NCBI GenBank assembly: GCA_026686845.1
Contig: JAIVEN010000006.1
Location: 35,696,501-35,760,500, forward strand
From: Adenanthera pavonina
Taxonomy: Eukaryota > Streptophyta > Magnoliopsida > Fabales > Fabaceae
Length of the DNA stretch: 64,000 bases
Direction of reading: 5' to 3'
The position numbers and the translations under genes were made by a program. Shown here piece after piece: positions 47,450 to 57,995 of the stretch. Position 1 is the stretch's first letter; each line of letters begins with the position of its first letter. A model generated the notes under the pieces. That model made no database searches and had not been told where the DNA came from. It saw only the letters and a list, made by a program, of their open reading frames with translations.

Positions 47450-49613
47450 CAACTCGTTCCATAATTGGATCTGCTGCGATTGTTATTAAAGGAGTATAAT
47501 CTATACTACAGAAAAGAGAAAAAGAATAAAAAAAATAAAGAAAACCAAAGAATAATGAAGCGGCTGAAAGTTGAAGAAGACGTTCTGGAAAGCTCCTATT
47601 AATAGCCTAAATGAATCGCACTGCCTAGGGTTTCGGCTTTTGCTTTTTTTCCAAAACACCCTTGTCCCCTAAGCCCATCAATTTTGTCGGACAGAACAAC
47701 CCATCCCACCAATCAGCCCATCAAACTTGTGGAATGGTTTTTAAAATAAAATAAAAACCTGTGCAATAAAAAATAAAATAAAAAATATAATAAAAATTAT
47801 TTTGAAAATACAAAATGACTATCATACCTTTACTTGCTAAAACATAAAAAATAAATAGATTTATTAACTTATAAAAATGTAACAGATATATAAAAATGAT
47901 GGACAAGAATTTTTCCTCCCCTAATGTTATCGAAAAGGCTGCAATTTGTTTTGTAGATTATAGTTACGTTTTGCGATTTTTTTTTGATAAATTTGTAACT
48001 TGTAATGTAATTTTTGTTCAATTGAAAATATTTTGGGTGAAAACTTTTTCTTTAAATCTAAAGCTAGCAAAAATATGAATTTTTACATTTTTTATGTTTT
48101 ATATCAATTTTAATTGGTGTACTTTGGATGTGCTAGAAGATTCTTGAAATGATGGAGCAGAATATTTAAGTAAAAAAAATAAGAGTGAGAGAGAGCAGAA
48201 TAATTAATGAAGGCAGTATGCTGACTTTTTGGATTTTGGCAAAAAAATCAAAACTTGCTCCCCAAGTTTTTTTTTTTATTTTTGGTGAGAACGTGCTCCC
48301 CAAGTTTTCTTTTTTCGGCAAGACGTACTCCCCAAGTTTTTATCTTTACCTTTCAAAGTCTTGACCCCACCATCTTTATCTTCACAACGCTTTCTTCCGT
48401 TTCCTTTCCATCTGAGTCACTTTTCTGATGCTCTTCTCTATGGTGGTTTGTCATGTTCTTCACCAGAATTTGATCTTCCATTTCATTCATCCACGGATCT
48501 GATAAGAAAATTATTATCAAATTTAAGTATTTTTAAGAGTTACTTATGCCACTTTTCTATATAATGTCACATTCAAAAATAATTTAAGAAAACTTATTTG
48601 ATATACAATATATAAAAATAAAAAGAATATTTTAATAATAAAAACAACTCTTGTTTTTCTATTTTAAAAAAATTGATAGATGATAGATTGTCGAAATAAA
48701 ATTTGTAGATCAAAATTTATTACTTTTTATTAAGTTTTTTTATCATTAAGTTATCGAATAAAATATTTGCCGCAAGCCTCTTATTCTTACTATTCCAAAT
48801 GCATTCAAACAAGTAAAAGAGTAAAATAGGTCACGAAGACAGTATGCTGGCTTCTTGGATTTTGTCCTCTGGAATATTCTTCTTCTTAATATTAAGAATG
48901 AATAAATAACTAAAAGTTGCTCTTAGCCAAAAGAAAACAAAAAACAAAAACAAAAAGCAAAACTTGCTCCTAAGTCTCTCTTTTTCGATGACAACGTGCT
49001 TCCCAAGTTCTTACCCAGTAAGGCTTGACCTCGCAATCTTTTTCTTCAGTACATGTTCTTCCATTTCCTTCTGCTTGAGTCAGTTTCTGAATTTTATGCT
49101 CTTTTCTCTTCTTTTTTTTTTTTTGACCAACCTCTCTGAATTCCGATGCTCTTGTTTATGGTGCTTTGTTATGAACCTCACCAGAATTTGTTCTTCCATT
49201 TCATTCGAACACTTACGAATGCAATTTTCTTTTATTGTTTTGACATTTTTGTATTTTTCATTATTTATATCTATATATAAGTACATCATTTTTATCCCAA
49301 AAAAATTCTTTTTTTGCCCAATAATATCTAATACTCAGTATACTAAAGAATTTCTTTTCGTATAAGAAAAAGGCATTTGTTTTTTATCACTGTATATTAT
49401 ACAATCTATTAATTACCAAAGAAAACAATTAAATCTGTTTTTAACATAGAAAATTGCATTCATGCAAACATACTACAAATAAAGGGAGTAGGTTACAGCA
49501 GACCAACCTAACTAAACCCGTGTTTACAACAAGCTCAATCACTAATTAAAGATGCACAATAATTCCTTATTTAGCTTGAGGTCAGAAACATGAATAGTTT
49601 TCCATTCTTCATG
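47450..49613. repeat. Spacer of the second segmental duplication, unit 1
   Basis: 47000-47980 matches 52960-53940. 48355-48560 matches 54525-54700, and 48700-49400 matches 54835-55258 plus 56040-56230. It contains two copies of the MKGNGR-type block (48355-48500, 49015-49080) and the conserved NAC 3' UTR-like block at 49485-49610. Open frames here are short and low-complexity. No independent gene is supported. Confidence 0.65.
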
Positions 49614-51166
49614 TCAATGTAGACCATTTAAGCTTGGAGGTAGCTCCAACAGGAAGTCAAATTCATCTAAGTTGAGTATACTTGAGCCTAAAAATTCACA
49701 TGACTCATCTTGTGGCTGAATCATTGAATTAAAAAATTTAAATGACTCATGTGATATATGAATAGTTGAATCCATAAATTTACATGCCTCATGTGTTGTT
49801 TGAATTATTGAATCCATAAATTTATATGACTCATGTAGTGTCTGGATCGTTGAATCTATAAATTCATCCGAAATGGATGAATCTGCAAATTCATATAGGT
49901 TGCGTGGTGGCAGAAGCATTGAATTCACAAATTCACCCGACTCAGGCAATGTCTGAGTATTTGAATCCATATTTTACAAACAATGCTCCTAAAACAAATA
50001 TCAGCAAATATTAGTTTGGTCTATTTCACACCCTAATGCCCTATTTGGTTCACAGAAGTGTTTTCGAAGGAAATAGAAGTAGAAAAGGAAATGAAAATGG
50101 AAATGGAAGAGAAAATGAGATTTTAAAATATGTATGGTATGACCAGGGAATTGTGGTATAATTTTTATTTAAAATGTGTAATATAGTATTAAATTACTAA
50201 GATACCCTTATCAAATTAAAAAAAAAAATTGACCAGGTTTTTGCCAACCACTGTGCACCACCATGGAGACCACCGTGCACCACTGTGTACCCACCATCAT
50301 CCCCCTTTCAATGAGCCAAATCAATTAAGCAAAAGTCCAAAAAACAAAATAATCAAAGAACCCAGATCGAAAATTGATTCACAGCCCAAAAAAAATGAAA
50401 AATCGAAGAACCTAAATCGGACACCACTTGAACCACCTTGGAGAGACCACCGAAAGCCACCTTGGACCACAACAAACCACCAAACCTGAACCTTCGACCA
50501 AAAAACCACACCACCGAGAACACAACACCTAGTGGCTTCTATTGATAGGTTGCTGTCGATTTCTCGAGTCGGTGGCTGCCATTCTTTTCACCAGTGAACG
50601 CCATCACTTATACAGGTCGAGCTTGTTGTCCTCACTAAATCTACGTTCGAACCAGTGTGCGAAGATGAGAATATGGTTGCAGATTTCATAGTAGGTGGTT
50701 GCCATTCTTGCTACAGGTGGTTGCCGAAGGCGGAGGCATGCTAGTGGTCGTTGGAGGTTTGCAGAAGAGAAGGCCGTCGAGTTTGGGAGAGAAGAACGAT
50801 GAATAGGTTAATAATTTTGGTGGGGAAATTTGTCAATAAATAAAATAATTAAGGGTATAATTGACTGAAAAATACACTTCCCTGTAACTCTTGCCACTTC
50901 CTTGGTCCACTTCCTTGGTCCCTAGCATGGAAGTCAATTCCAGCTAATTTGATGGAAATGAGTTCCCTATGGAACTAATGTCCAATGCACCAAACAACCA
51001 AAATTCAGAGTTCCATTTCCATTTCAAGTTTCGTCCTCCCAATTCAAGCGAACCAAACGTGGCATAAAGCATTATCCAAAATGGAGACTCTCCTAAGAAT
51101 TCTTCTCCTTACTTCTGGATTTTCATCCTCAGAAATCATTTGGCCACTAGGCTTTCTTTCATAATT
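49614..51166 (-). pseudogene. NAC-5 pseudogene: exon 4 and part of exon 3 only
   Basis: Exon 4 (49994-49614) encodes the repeat tail: GEFVNSMLLPPRNL, a short unit YEFADSSIS, DEFIDSTIQTLHES, YKFMDSIIQTTHEA, CKFMDSTIHISHES, FKFFNSMIQPQDES, CEFLGSSI, ending LLELPPSLN. A stop (TAA) lies just before MDSNTQ in the frame from the acceptor. The 3' end of exon 3 is at 51165-51108 (SGQMISEDENPE, donor GTAAGG). A Harbinger-type element fills the intron. Exons 1-2 and the rest of exon 3 are removed by a deletion that joins exon 3 to family B at ~51166. Compare NAC-6 for the intact form. Confidence 0.85.
50037..51064. mobile_element. Harbinger/PIF-type non-autonomous element, copy 2
   Basis: The 1028-bp element starts TGCCCTATTTGGTTCACAG and ends with the complement of TGCCACGTTTGGTTCGCTT. 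It is flanked by TAA (50034-50036, 51065-51067). The interior is GC-rich with CCACC words (50250-50520). Its left internal part (GATACCCTTATCAAATTAAA) is the reverse complement of the right internal part of the 15483-16455 element, so the two are relatives in opposite orientation. The same intron of NAC-6 (near 56848) is uninterrupted. Open frames inside are low-complexity, with no transposase. Confidence 0.88.
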
Positions 51167-52620
51167 GAGCTTGTACCATCAAAATGTACCATCAGAAACG
51201 AAAATAAAACACTCAAAACATGTATTAGTTCAGTGGGAAATATTTGTCCCAAATGCTATAATTTGGTCAAATTTGTGTCATATGAAACATGAAAAAGGTT
51301 TGCGATGAAATACATTTGTTTTTTAAAGTTGGCAGCATAGGCATCAACTTACATTAAACACACTCATAATCAATCAGTGCCTGTGAAACAAATTTTGAAT
51401 ATGACTAATACAAAGTTGAGGCCTATGGCAATGTCTAAAGATATTCCTTGTAAAAATTACATCATCCCAAACTTGTCTCCTATATGATTGATTCCACACC
51501 AAAATATAGTATTTCAGACAAATATTTCCCACCGAAATGTGTGTGTGAGAGATTTATTTTCTTTTTTAAAGGTACACCCTTAAAAATCAATCAGTCTTCC
51601 CTGTCAAGACATGCTTCTCCGTGTTTCTAGGGGCTAGTGCAGCACAGCATTCTTTCATTTCATCAATATTAATGATAAATCCCTCTTACCAAACAATGCT
51701 GATTTAATAAAATTGGATCATATTTAGAGCATAAAACAATAATTAATAACACAGCCAACAACCTTGTAGTGCTCAGAAAACCAATCATCATACTTGACAG
51801 AAACTTTCAAAATCTACAAGACTAATGTGACAGTAACTCACTCTAGCTTACAATCACGATACACATACAATATTATCAGTTAATTATAGTAAGCATTGAC
51901 AATCTCAACAACCCCTTCAACCCAATAGCTCCACATACCTGGCAATTCTTGTGACGAAGATCTTAATCACATAAATGTTGAAGTTTCGTTCTTATCAGAG
52001 CAGAAAGCCAACCGGGCTGCCAGAAAAGGTAACCGCAGAATATTCTAGGTACCAATAACATTGTTGTGTCCCAAAGCATGAAATTCCAGGAACATGAAGG
52101 ATCAGGACACCAACAATGTTATTGGGACCAAGAACGCTCTCGTTTAATACGAAGGTCTAATTCCTCACGACCGCTAGGTGGTAGCGTACCTGAAATTGCG
52201 AGGGCTAAAGAAAAATCATAATATACCATCCGATGAACACATAAAGGAACTCTGTTCAAGGAAATTTTCACCTTCCATAATTGGATCCGCTAGGATTGTA
52301 GTTGCAGATTAGTAAAGTGTAATCTACACTACAGGAATGGAAAGGAAGAAAAGATATCGAAAAGAAAAGAATAATGAAGAAGCGGCTGGAAATCGAATGG
52401 GGCGAAGCGAATGCCTCCTTTTAATACCCAAAGGCAACGCATTGCCTAGGGTTCCCATCTCCCCCCCCCCCCCCCCCAAAAAACAAAAAACAAAGCACCC
52501 TTATCCGCTAAGCCCATTGCACGTTTTTGGACCCGACAGCCCAGAACACCAGCCAGCCCATCTTACTTCTTGTGGAATGGAAGAATGAAATAAAAATTAA
52601 TTTGAAAATATCAAATGACT
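51167..52620 (-). repeat. Family-B NAC-derived repeat, copy 2
   Basis: Nearly the same as 60655-62100 (GGGAAATATTTGTCCCAAAT, GCCTATGGCAATGTCT, CTTGTCTCCTATATGATTG, CTTCTCCGTGTTTCTAGGGG), with an offset of about 9475. It contains a C-run of ~16 at 52461-52477 where the sister copy has none, which may be a sequencing or assembly artefact. Confidence 0.8.
52035..52290 (-). pseudogene. NAC exon-1/2 relic with internal inversion (family B, copy 2)
   Basis: The minus strand from 52278 reads MEGENFLEQSSF, the shortened exon-1 type, then exon-2 remnants. The plus strand at 52105-52150 reads DTNNVIGTKNALV then a stop: subdomain D in the wrong direction. The palindromic pair (CCAATAACATTGTTG and CAACAATGTTATTGG) spans about 52052-52125. 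The structure is the same as at 27.7 and 61.6 kb, so the inversion was inherited. Confidence 0.75.
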
Positions 52621-53030
52621 TTCTAAAATAAATATAAATAGATATTATTAACTAATAGGTTATATTTTATAAAAATTATGAAAAAGAATTCCTCCTCCTC
52701 CTCCCCTAATGTTATTATCCATGAGGATGCAATTTATTTCCTGCAAGATTTTTTAGTTATTGTTTGCAATTTTCCTCCAGTCAAATTTGTACTTTTTTTG
52801 TCTAATTGAAAATATTTTGGGATAAAAAATTTTATTTGAATATAAATCAAGTCATAAAAAGAGTAAAATAGCCAATAATCCGCCGTAACGTTAGAATCAG
52901 AAAAACAACCCTTCAAATCCGAATCAGGAAAAATCACCCTTACAAATCCCCTTTAAATCATAGTTTTAAACAATATTGATACCAAGCAAATTCATGTAAT
53001 AAAGAAAATCATGTAATAACTTAAATTCCT
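52621..53030. other. AT-rich spacer at the unit boundary
   Basis: 52670-52850 matches 62195-62360 (GAATTCCTCCTCCTC, CATGAGGATGCAATTTATTTC against CATAAGGATGCAATTTATTTC). 52850-53030 matches 46860-47090 (AGAGTAAAATAGCCAATAAT). It therefore joins the end of one duplication unit to the start of the next. No gene. Confidence 0.6.
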
Positions 53031-53034
53031 CTTG

Positions 53035-53326
53035 TCCCCAATAAGATTGTTAGACACTGCACGATGTTGCCACCTTCGACCGGGTACTGTTAGAGTACGC
53101 GTCATCGTCCGGGTAATCCAAATTGACCTCGGAAAACGCTGAAACAGCACAAGTTGAATAAGAACAGGAAAGCAAAAATCAAACGCTATTGCATAAGATT
53201 ACTGAATTATAAAAATTTTCAAACGAAAAACACATATTGGTGAGCAGATGAGGATAAGATTATACCAGGTAAAACCAAAGCGGACCATCCCATAAACGCC
53301 ATCTGGTCGAGGAAATTTTCACCCAT
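53035..53326 (-). pseudogene. NAC pseudogene, sister of NAC-4
   Basis: Exon 1 (from 53326) reads MGENFLDQMAFMGWSALVLP, as in NAC-4. Exon 2 reads FSEVNLDYPDDDAYSNSTRS, then KVATSCSV and a stop; the PEWFFFSP motif has been deleted. The offset to NAC-4 is about 5877 bases. Exons 3 and 4 are not found before the next unit. Confidence 0.75.
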
Positions 53327-55258
53327 CAACTCGTTCCATAATTGGATCTGCTGCGATTGTTAATAAAGGAGTATAATCTACACTACAAGAATAGAAAAGA
53401 GAAAAAGAAAAAAAAAATAAAGAAAACCAAAGAATAATGAAGCGGCTGAAAGTTGAAGAAGACGTTCTGGAACGCTCCTCTTACTGGCCTAAATGAATCA
53501 AATTGCCTAGGGTTTCCGTCTTTTGCTTTTTTCCAAAACACCATTGTCCCCTGAGCCCATCAATTTTGTTGGACAAAACAACCCATCCCACCAATCAGCC
53601 CATCAAACTTGTGGAATGGTTTTTAAAATAAAAAAAAACCTGTGGAATGAAAAATGGAATAAAAAATATGATAAAAACTATTTTGAAAATACAAAATAAC
53701 TATTATACCCTTACTTGCTAAAAAATAAAAAATAAATAGATTTATGAACTTACAAAAATGTAACAGATATATAAAAATGATGGAAAAGAATTTTTCCTTC
53801 CCTAATGTTATTTCAGAGGCTGCAATTTGTTTTGCATATTATAGTTGGGTTTTGCGATTTTTTTTTTATAAACTTGTAATGTAATTTTTGTTCAATTGAA
53901 AATATTTTGGGTGAAAAATTTTTCTTTCAATCAAAACATAATATGTAATGAATGTTGAGCTTTAAAACATGTAAACAATTATCAAGTTATCAATTAAGGG
54001 TGTGCATGTCTTCTAATGGCCCAATCTTGAGCGATCACTTTAAATCAAGACATATCATATACGGGGTGAAAGCGTCAAGGTTAAGTGGCAGAGCCAAATA
54101 TGTATGCACCTTTTTTATTTCTTCTAAATATTATTGTTTTATAGTATTTTATGCTTCTAAGACTTTTTCTGATTTTTATTTTTTTAATGTTATTTAATGA
54201 TTTCGTAAAAAAATAATCGGTAATAATTAAATATTTACATTTTACATACAATCAAAACTAGGGTGGGCCTTATTACATTTGCATGAGGTTAAAGAAGAGC
54301 CACAATTCTTACCACTCTAGCTAGTAAGTAATATAAATTTTTACATTTTTTATATTTTTTATCAATTTTAATTGGTGTGCTTTGCAGGTACTAGAAGAAT
54401 TTTGAAATGGCGGTGTATTGTAGAAAGCTAAATGCCAAACACATTCATAAATAAAAGAGCAGAATATTTACCAAAAAAGTCCATAAAAAAAGAATATTTA
54501 CCACAAAAGAAGAGAGAGAGAGAGAGTTTTCTTCCATTTCCTTTCAATCTGAGTCACTTTTCTGATGCTTTTCTTTATGATGGGTTGTCGTCTTCCTCAC
54601 CAGAATTTGATCTTCCATTTCATTCATACTCTGATAAGGAAATTATTATCAAATTTAAATATTTTTAGGAGTTACTTATGCTACTTTTCTATATAACGTC
54701 ACATTTAAAAATAATTTGAGAAAACTTACTTGATATACCATATATAAAAAGCATATTTTAATAATAAAAACAACTCTTATTTTTCTATTTTAAAAGAATT
54801 AATAGATTACCAAAATAAATTTTTTAGATCAGAGCTTATTACTTTTTATTAAGTTTTTTTTATCAATAAGTTGTCTAATAAAATATTTGCCGCAAATCTT
54901 TTATTCTTGTTATTCCAAATGCATTCAAAAAAGTAAAAGAGTCAAATAGGTCATGAAGACATTTTGTCACTCTGAAATATTCTTCTTGACATTAAAAATG
55001 AATAAATAACTAAAAGTTGCTCTTGGCCAAGAGAAAAAAAAAAAACAGAAACGGAAAGCAAAACTTGCTCCTAAGTCTCTCTTTTTCGATGACAACATGC
55101 TTCCCAAGTTATTCACCCTGTGAGGCTTGACCTCGCAGTCTTTTTCTTCAGTACATGTTCTTCCATTTCCTTTCAATTGAGTGACTTTCTGAATTTTATG
55201 CTCTTTTTCATTTTCTTTTTCCTTTTTCTCTAACCAACCTTTCTCAATTCCTATGCTC
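53327..55258. repeat. Spacer of the second segmental duplication, unit 2
   Basis: Matches 47450-49140 in order, with an extra ~300 bp at 53950-54260 not found in unit 1. It contains (GA)n at 54511-54525 and MKGNGR-type blocks at 54525-54620 and 55120-55190. No gene is supported. Confidence 0.6.
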
Positions 55259-56040
55259 TTCGAGAACCGGAGAACTGGACAGGGGTCTCTCCTTCAAGAC
55301 CTCCTCCAGCCACGGTTCTGCGGTTGTTGTTGTTGTTTTTTTTTTTTAATTAAAAATTATAAATAAAAAATAAATTTTTCCAAAATTACGTAGATATATT
55401 TTTTGTACATTTTTTAATTTTTTATTTGTTAAAAAAATTATACAATAAAAATTGAATCAAATTGGATCTCTGGATTTCTGTATTTTTTAAAACCAGCCAC
55501 TGTCCTCCAGGATAAAACAGGGCAAGTCCCAAGACAGAGATTCCATAGAAGCTAGACTAAATATTGACTTATGAACTCTCTTCCCAATAAGGGATAAATA
55601 AGTTATTCCCTATTTTTATTTATATAAATTTATTTAAAATATAAGTTATTTTATAATATTTAATAAGTATTAAATTATTATTTTTTTAATTTTACCTCAA
55701 ATATTATAATAGAAGAGAAAAATTAGGAGAGATAATTAAGATAAATAATAATTTAATAAAAATAATATTAAAAAATTATGATAATTTTGAAAATTTTCAA
55801 GAAATTGTACCAAATTGTTACTATTATTTTTTATCTATACAAAAGAATTAAAAATAACTTATAAATGATGGAGACTGAGGGAGCGGTTCACTCGGTTCCA
55901 CCCGCATGAGAGTTTATTACTATCTTTCGCTTTCATTCTATTCAACCTGGGAGAGAGAAGAAAGATGGAAGCCAAGCCTATGCGGCCTCAAGCTGCTGTT
56001 GCTGCCAACGACACCAATGCCGTTGAATCTATTGGAGGAC
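55259..56040. mobile_element. ~780-bp insertion carrying a gene-start-like fragment
   Basis: Unit 1 is continuous here (near 49145-49195), whereas unit 2 has foreign DNA between ATGCTCTT (55251-55258) and TTCATTTCATTCG (56041). The insert includes the short repeat shared with 22284-22400. Near its right end, a plus-strand leader-like stretch is followed by ATG (55965) and MEAKPMRPQAAVAANDTNAV, then ESIGG, cut off at the insert edge. That peptide looks like a real protein start, but I do not recognise it. No clear inverted repeats or target duplication were found, so the element class is open. Confidence 0.5.
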
Positions 56041-56454
56041 TCTTCCTTCATTTCATTCGAACACTTACGAATGCAATTTTCTTTTATTGTTTGACATTTT
56101 TGTATTTTTTTTATTTATATCTATATATAGGTACACCATTTTTATCACAAAAAAAATTTTTTTGCCAATACTATCTAATATTCAGTATACTAGAGAATTT
56201 CTTTTCCTATAAAAAAAAGGTATTTGTTTTTTATCAATATACACTAAAGAATCTATTAATTACCGAAAAAGACAATTAAATATTTTTTTAACATAGAAAA
56301 TTACATTCATGCAAACATACTACAAACAAAGGGAGTAGGTTGCAGCAGACCAACCTAACTAATCCCTTGTTTACATCAAGCTCAACCACACTAATTAAAG
56401 TAGTTCCTTATTTAGCTTGAGGTCAGAAACATGAATAGCTTTCCACTCTTCAAA
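56041..56454 (-). other. 3' flank and probable 3' UTR of NAC-6
   Basis: 56330-56454 contains the block conserved after every NAC copy here (GCAGCAGACCAACCTAACTA, TCCCTTGTTTACAT, TTAGCTTGAGGTCAGAAACA), directly after the NAC-6 stop. 56041-56280 matches 49195-49430. A poly-A signal cannot be assigned among many AT-rich candidates. Confidence 0.5.
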
Positions 56455-57995
56455 TCAAAGTAGATCGTCCACGCTTGGAGGAAGCTCCAACAGGAAGTCA
56501 GATTCATATGACTTGAGTATACTTGAATCTAAAAACTCATATGACTCATGGGATGTATAGATAGTTGAATCCATAAATTTATATGACTCATGTGGTGTTT
56601 GGATAATTGATTCCATAAATTTATATGGCTCATGTTGTGTCTGGATTGTTGAATTCACAAATTCATCCGACCTATATATTGTTTGAATTGATGAATCCGC
56701 AAATTCATCTAGTTTGAGTGGTGGCTGGATCATTGAATTCACAAATTCATCCATCCTCTGCCGTGTGTGAATCTCTGAATCCATATTTGAGAAACAATGT
56801 TGTTCCTAAAACAAATATCAACAAATATTAGTTCTGTCTATTTCACACCCTACAGCATCATAAAAAAACTGACTCAATGAATCTATGGATTCTCCTCCTT
56901 ACTTCTGGATTTTCATCCTCAGATACTTCTGGATTTTCATCCTCGGAGATCATTTGGCGACTAGGCTCTCCTTCATAATAGACTATTTCATAAGTTTTAC
57001 CTTCTGTTATTTTCTCAGGTCTCTTTATTAACCTGCATAAAACATACGTCCTCTGCAACATTTGGAAGAATAATCTACAATTAGAGCATAGAACTCCGAA
57101 AGAAATGATAGTATTATGAAGTTTATAGTAATACTATTACGCAATCAGTTTATTAGAAATACAAATCTAAAAAGTTATCCAGCAAAACTGACAGTGTTTC
57201 CCCATAAAAATTAACATACACAATAGTCACCAGGATGCCAAAAAATCGAGTCATACAGAGAGTAGAATAGCAAATAACTCTGTCGACCGTTAAGTCAGAA
57301 CCAGAAAATCTATAAACACGCAAAATGGGTAGAAAAGAAACCACTGCATACACCATCCAATTCTGGAAATTAAAATCTATAAACACGCAAATGATGAAGT
57401 TTCATTAATCCAGTAAGCAAACAAAGAATAGAAGGCTACCCGGTGAGCTGGGAATGTAAGATCATGATATTCATGAATAACCCAGTTGGTTTTGACGCCG
57501 TAAGGAACACGGCCTTCATAGAAAACTAAAGTCTTCTTGGTTCCAATATTACTGTTGGTGCCTCGAAGCTGTATTTTCCTGTCGTTGCCGGTGGGTTTCC
57601 AGAAGCCACGCGATGTTGCCCTGTTCGACCGAGTACTGTTAGAGTACTTGTAATCGCGAGGACTGAAGAAAAACCATTCCGGGTCATCCGATATGATCTC
57701 CGAAAACGCTGAAACGGCACAAGTTGCAGAAGAACAGATAGGCGGGCAGAATCAAATTCAGTGTAAAAAAAAAACTTAAATGAAGAACACATAATGGTGA
57801 GTAAAAGGGGTTTAAGATTAGACCTGGTAAATCCCAGGGCTCGTATTTGCAAACATCGATTTCAGGGATGATACGGTGAACGGAAGGATCGCCCTTCAAT
57901 TTGGGTTGGAGGTAGTGAACGAAGAGCTCTTCATCCGTTGGACGGAATCCGAAACCCGCAGGCCAATTTTCCGACACAGGAGCTGGTTCCACCAT
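56455..57995 (-). CDS. NAC-6: full-length NAC transcription factor with 14-residue repeat tail
   Basis: Coding exons 57995-57824, 57708-57440, 57052-56903 and 56805-56455 (172, 269, 150 and 351 nt) give 313 residues, with GT-AG introns and an open frame throughout. Subdomain A-B is GFGFRPTDEELFVHYL and EIDVCKYEPWDLP (residues ~14-57); C-D is DDPEWFFFSPRDYKYS, GFWKPTGNDRKI, TNWVIHEYHD; E is RTYVLCRLIKR. GFGF instead of the usual GFRF is the one odd NAC-domain residue. Exon 3 has an eight-residue duplication (SEDENPEV then SEDENPE). Exon 4 holds six 14-residue units: DEFVNSMIQPPLKL, DEFADSSIQTIYRS, DEFVNSTIQTQHEP, YKFMESIIQTPHES, YKFMDSTIYTSHES, YEFLDSSILKSYES, then DFLLELPPSVDDLL. NAC proteins act in the nucleus with a DNA-binding N-terminus and a variable regulatory C-terminus. 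No membrane segment is seen. The start MVEP matches NAC-3. It is the best candidate for a working gene in the array. Confidence 0.88.

Noticed and set aside
50229..50509. Open frames on both strands in the GC-rich core of the 50-kb element
   Set aside because: Low-complexity CCACC-driven translations within a transposon, with no transposase motif.
52461..52477. Poly-C run, with another at about 62650
   Set aside because: Homopolymers of this length are prone to sequencing or assembly error, and the sister copy at 61.94 kb lacks the first one. No biological role is proposed.
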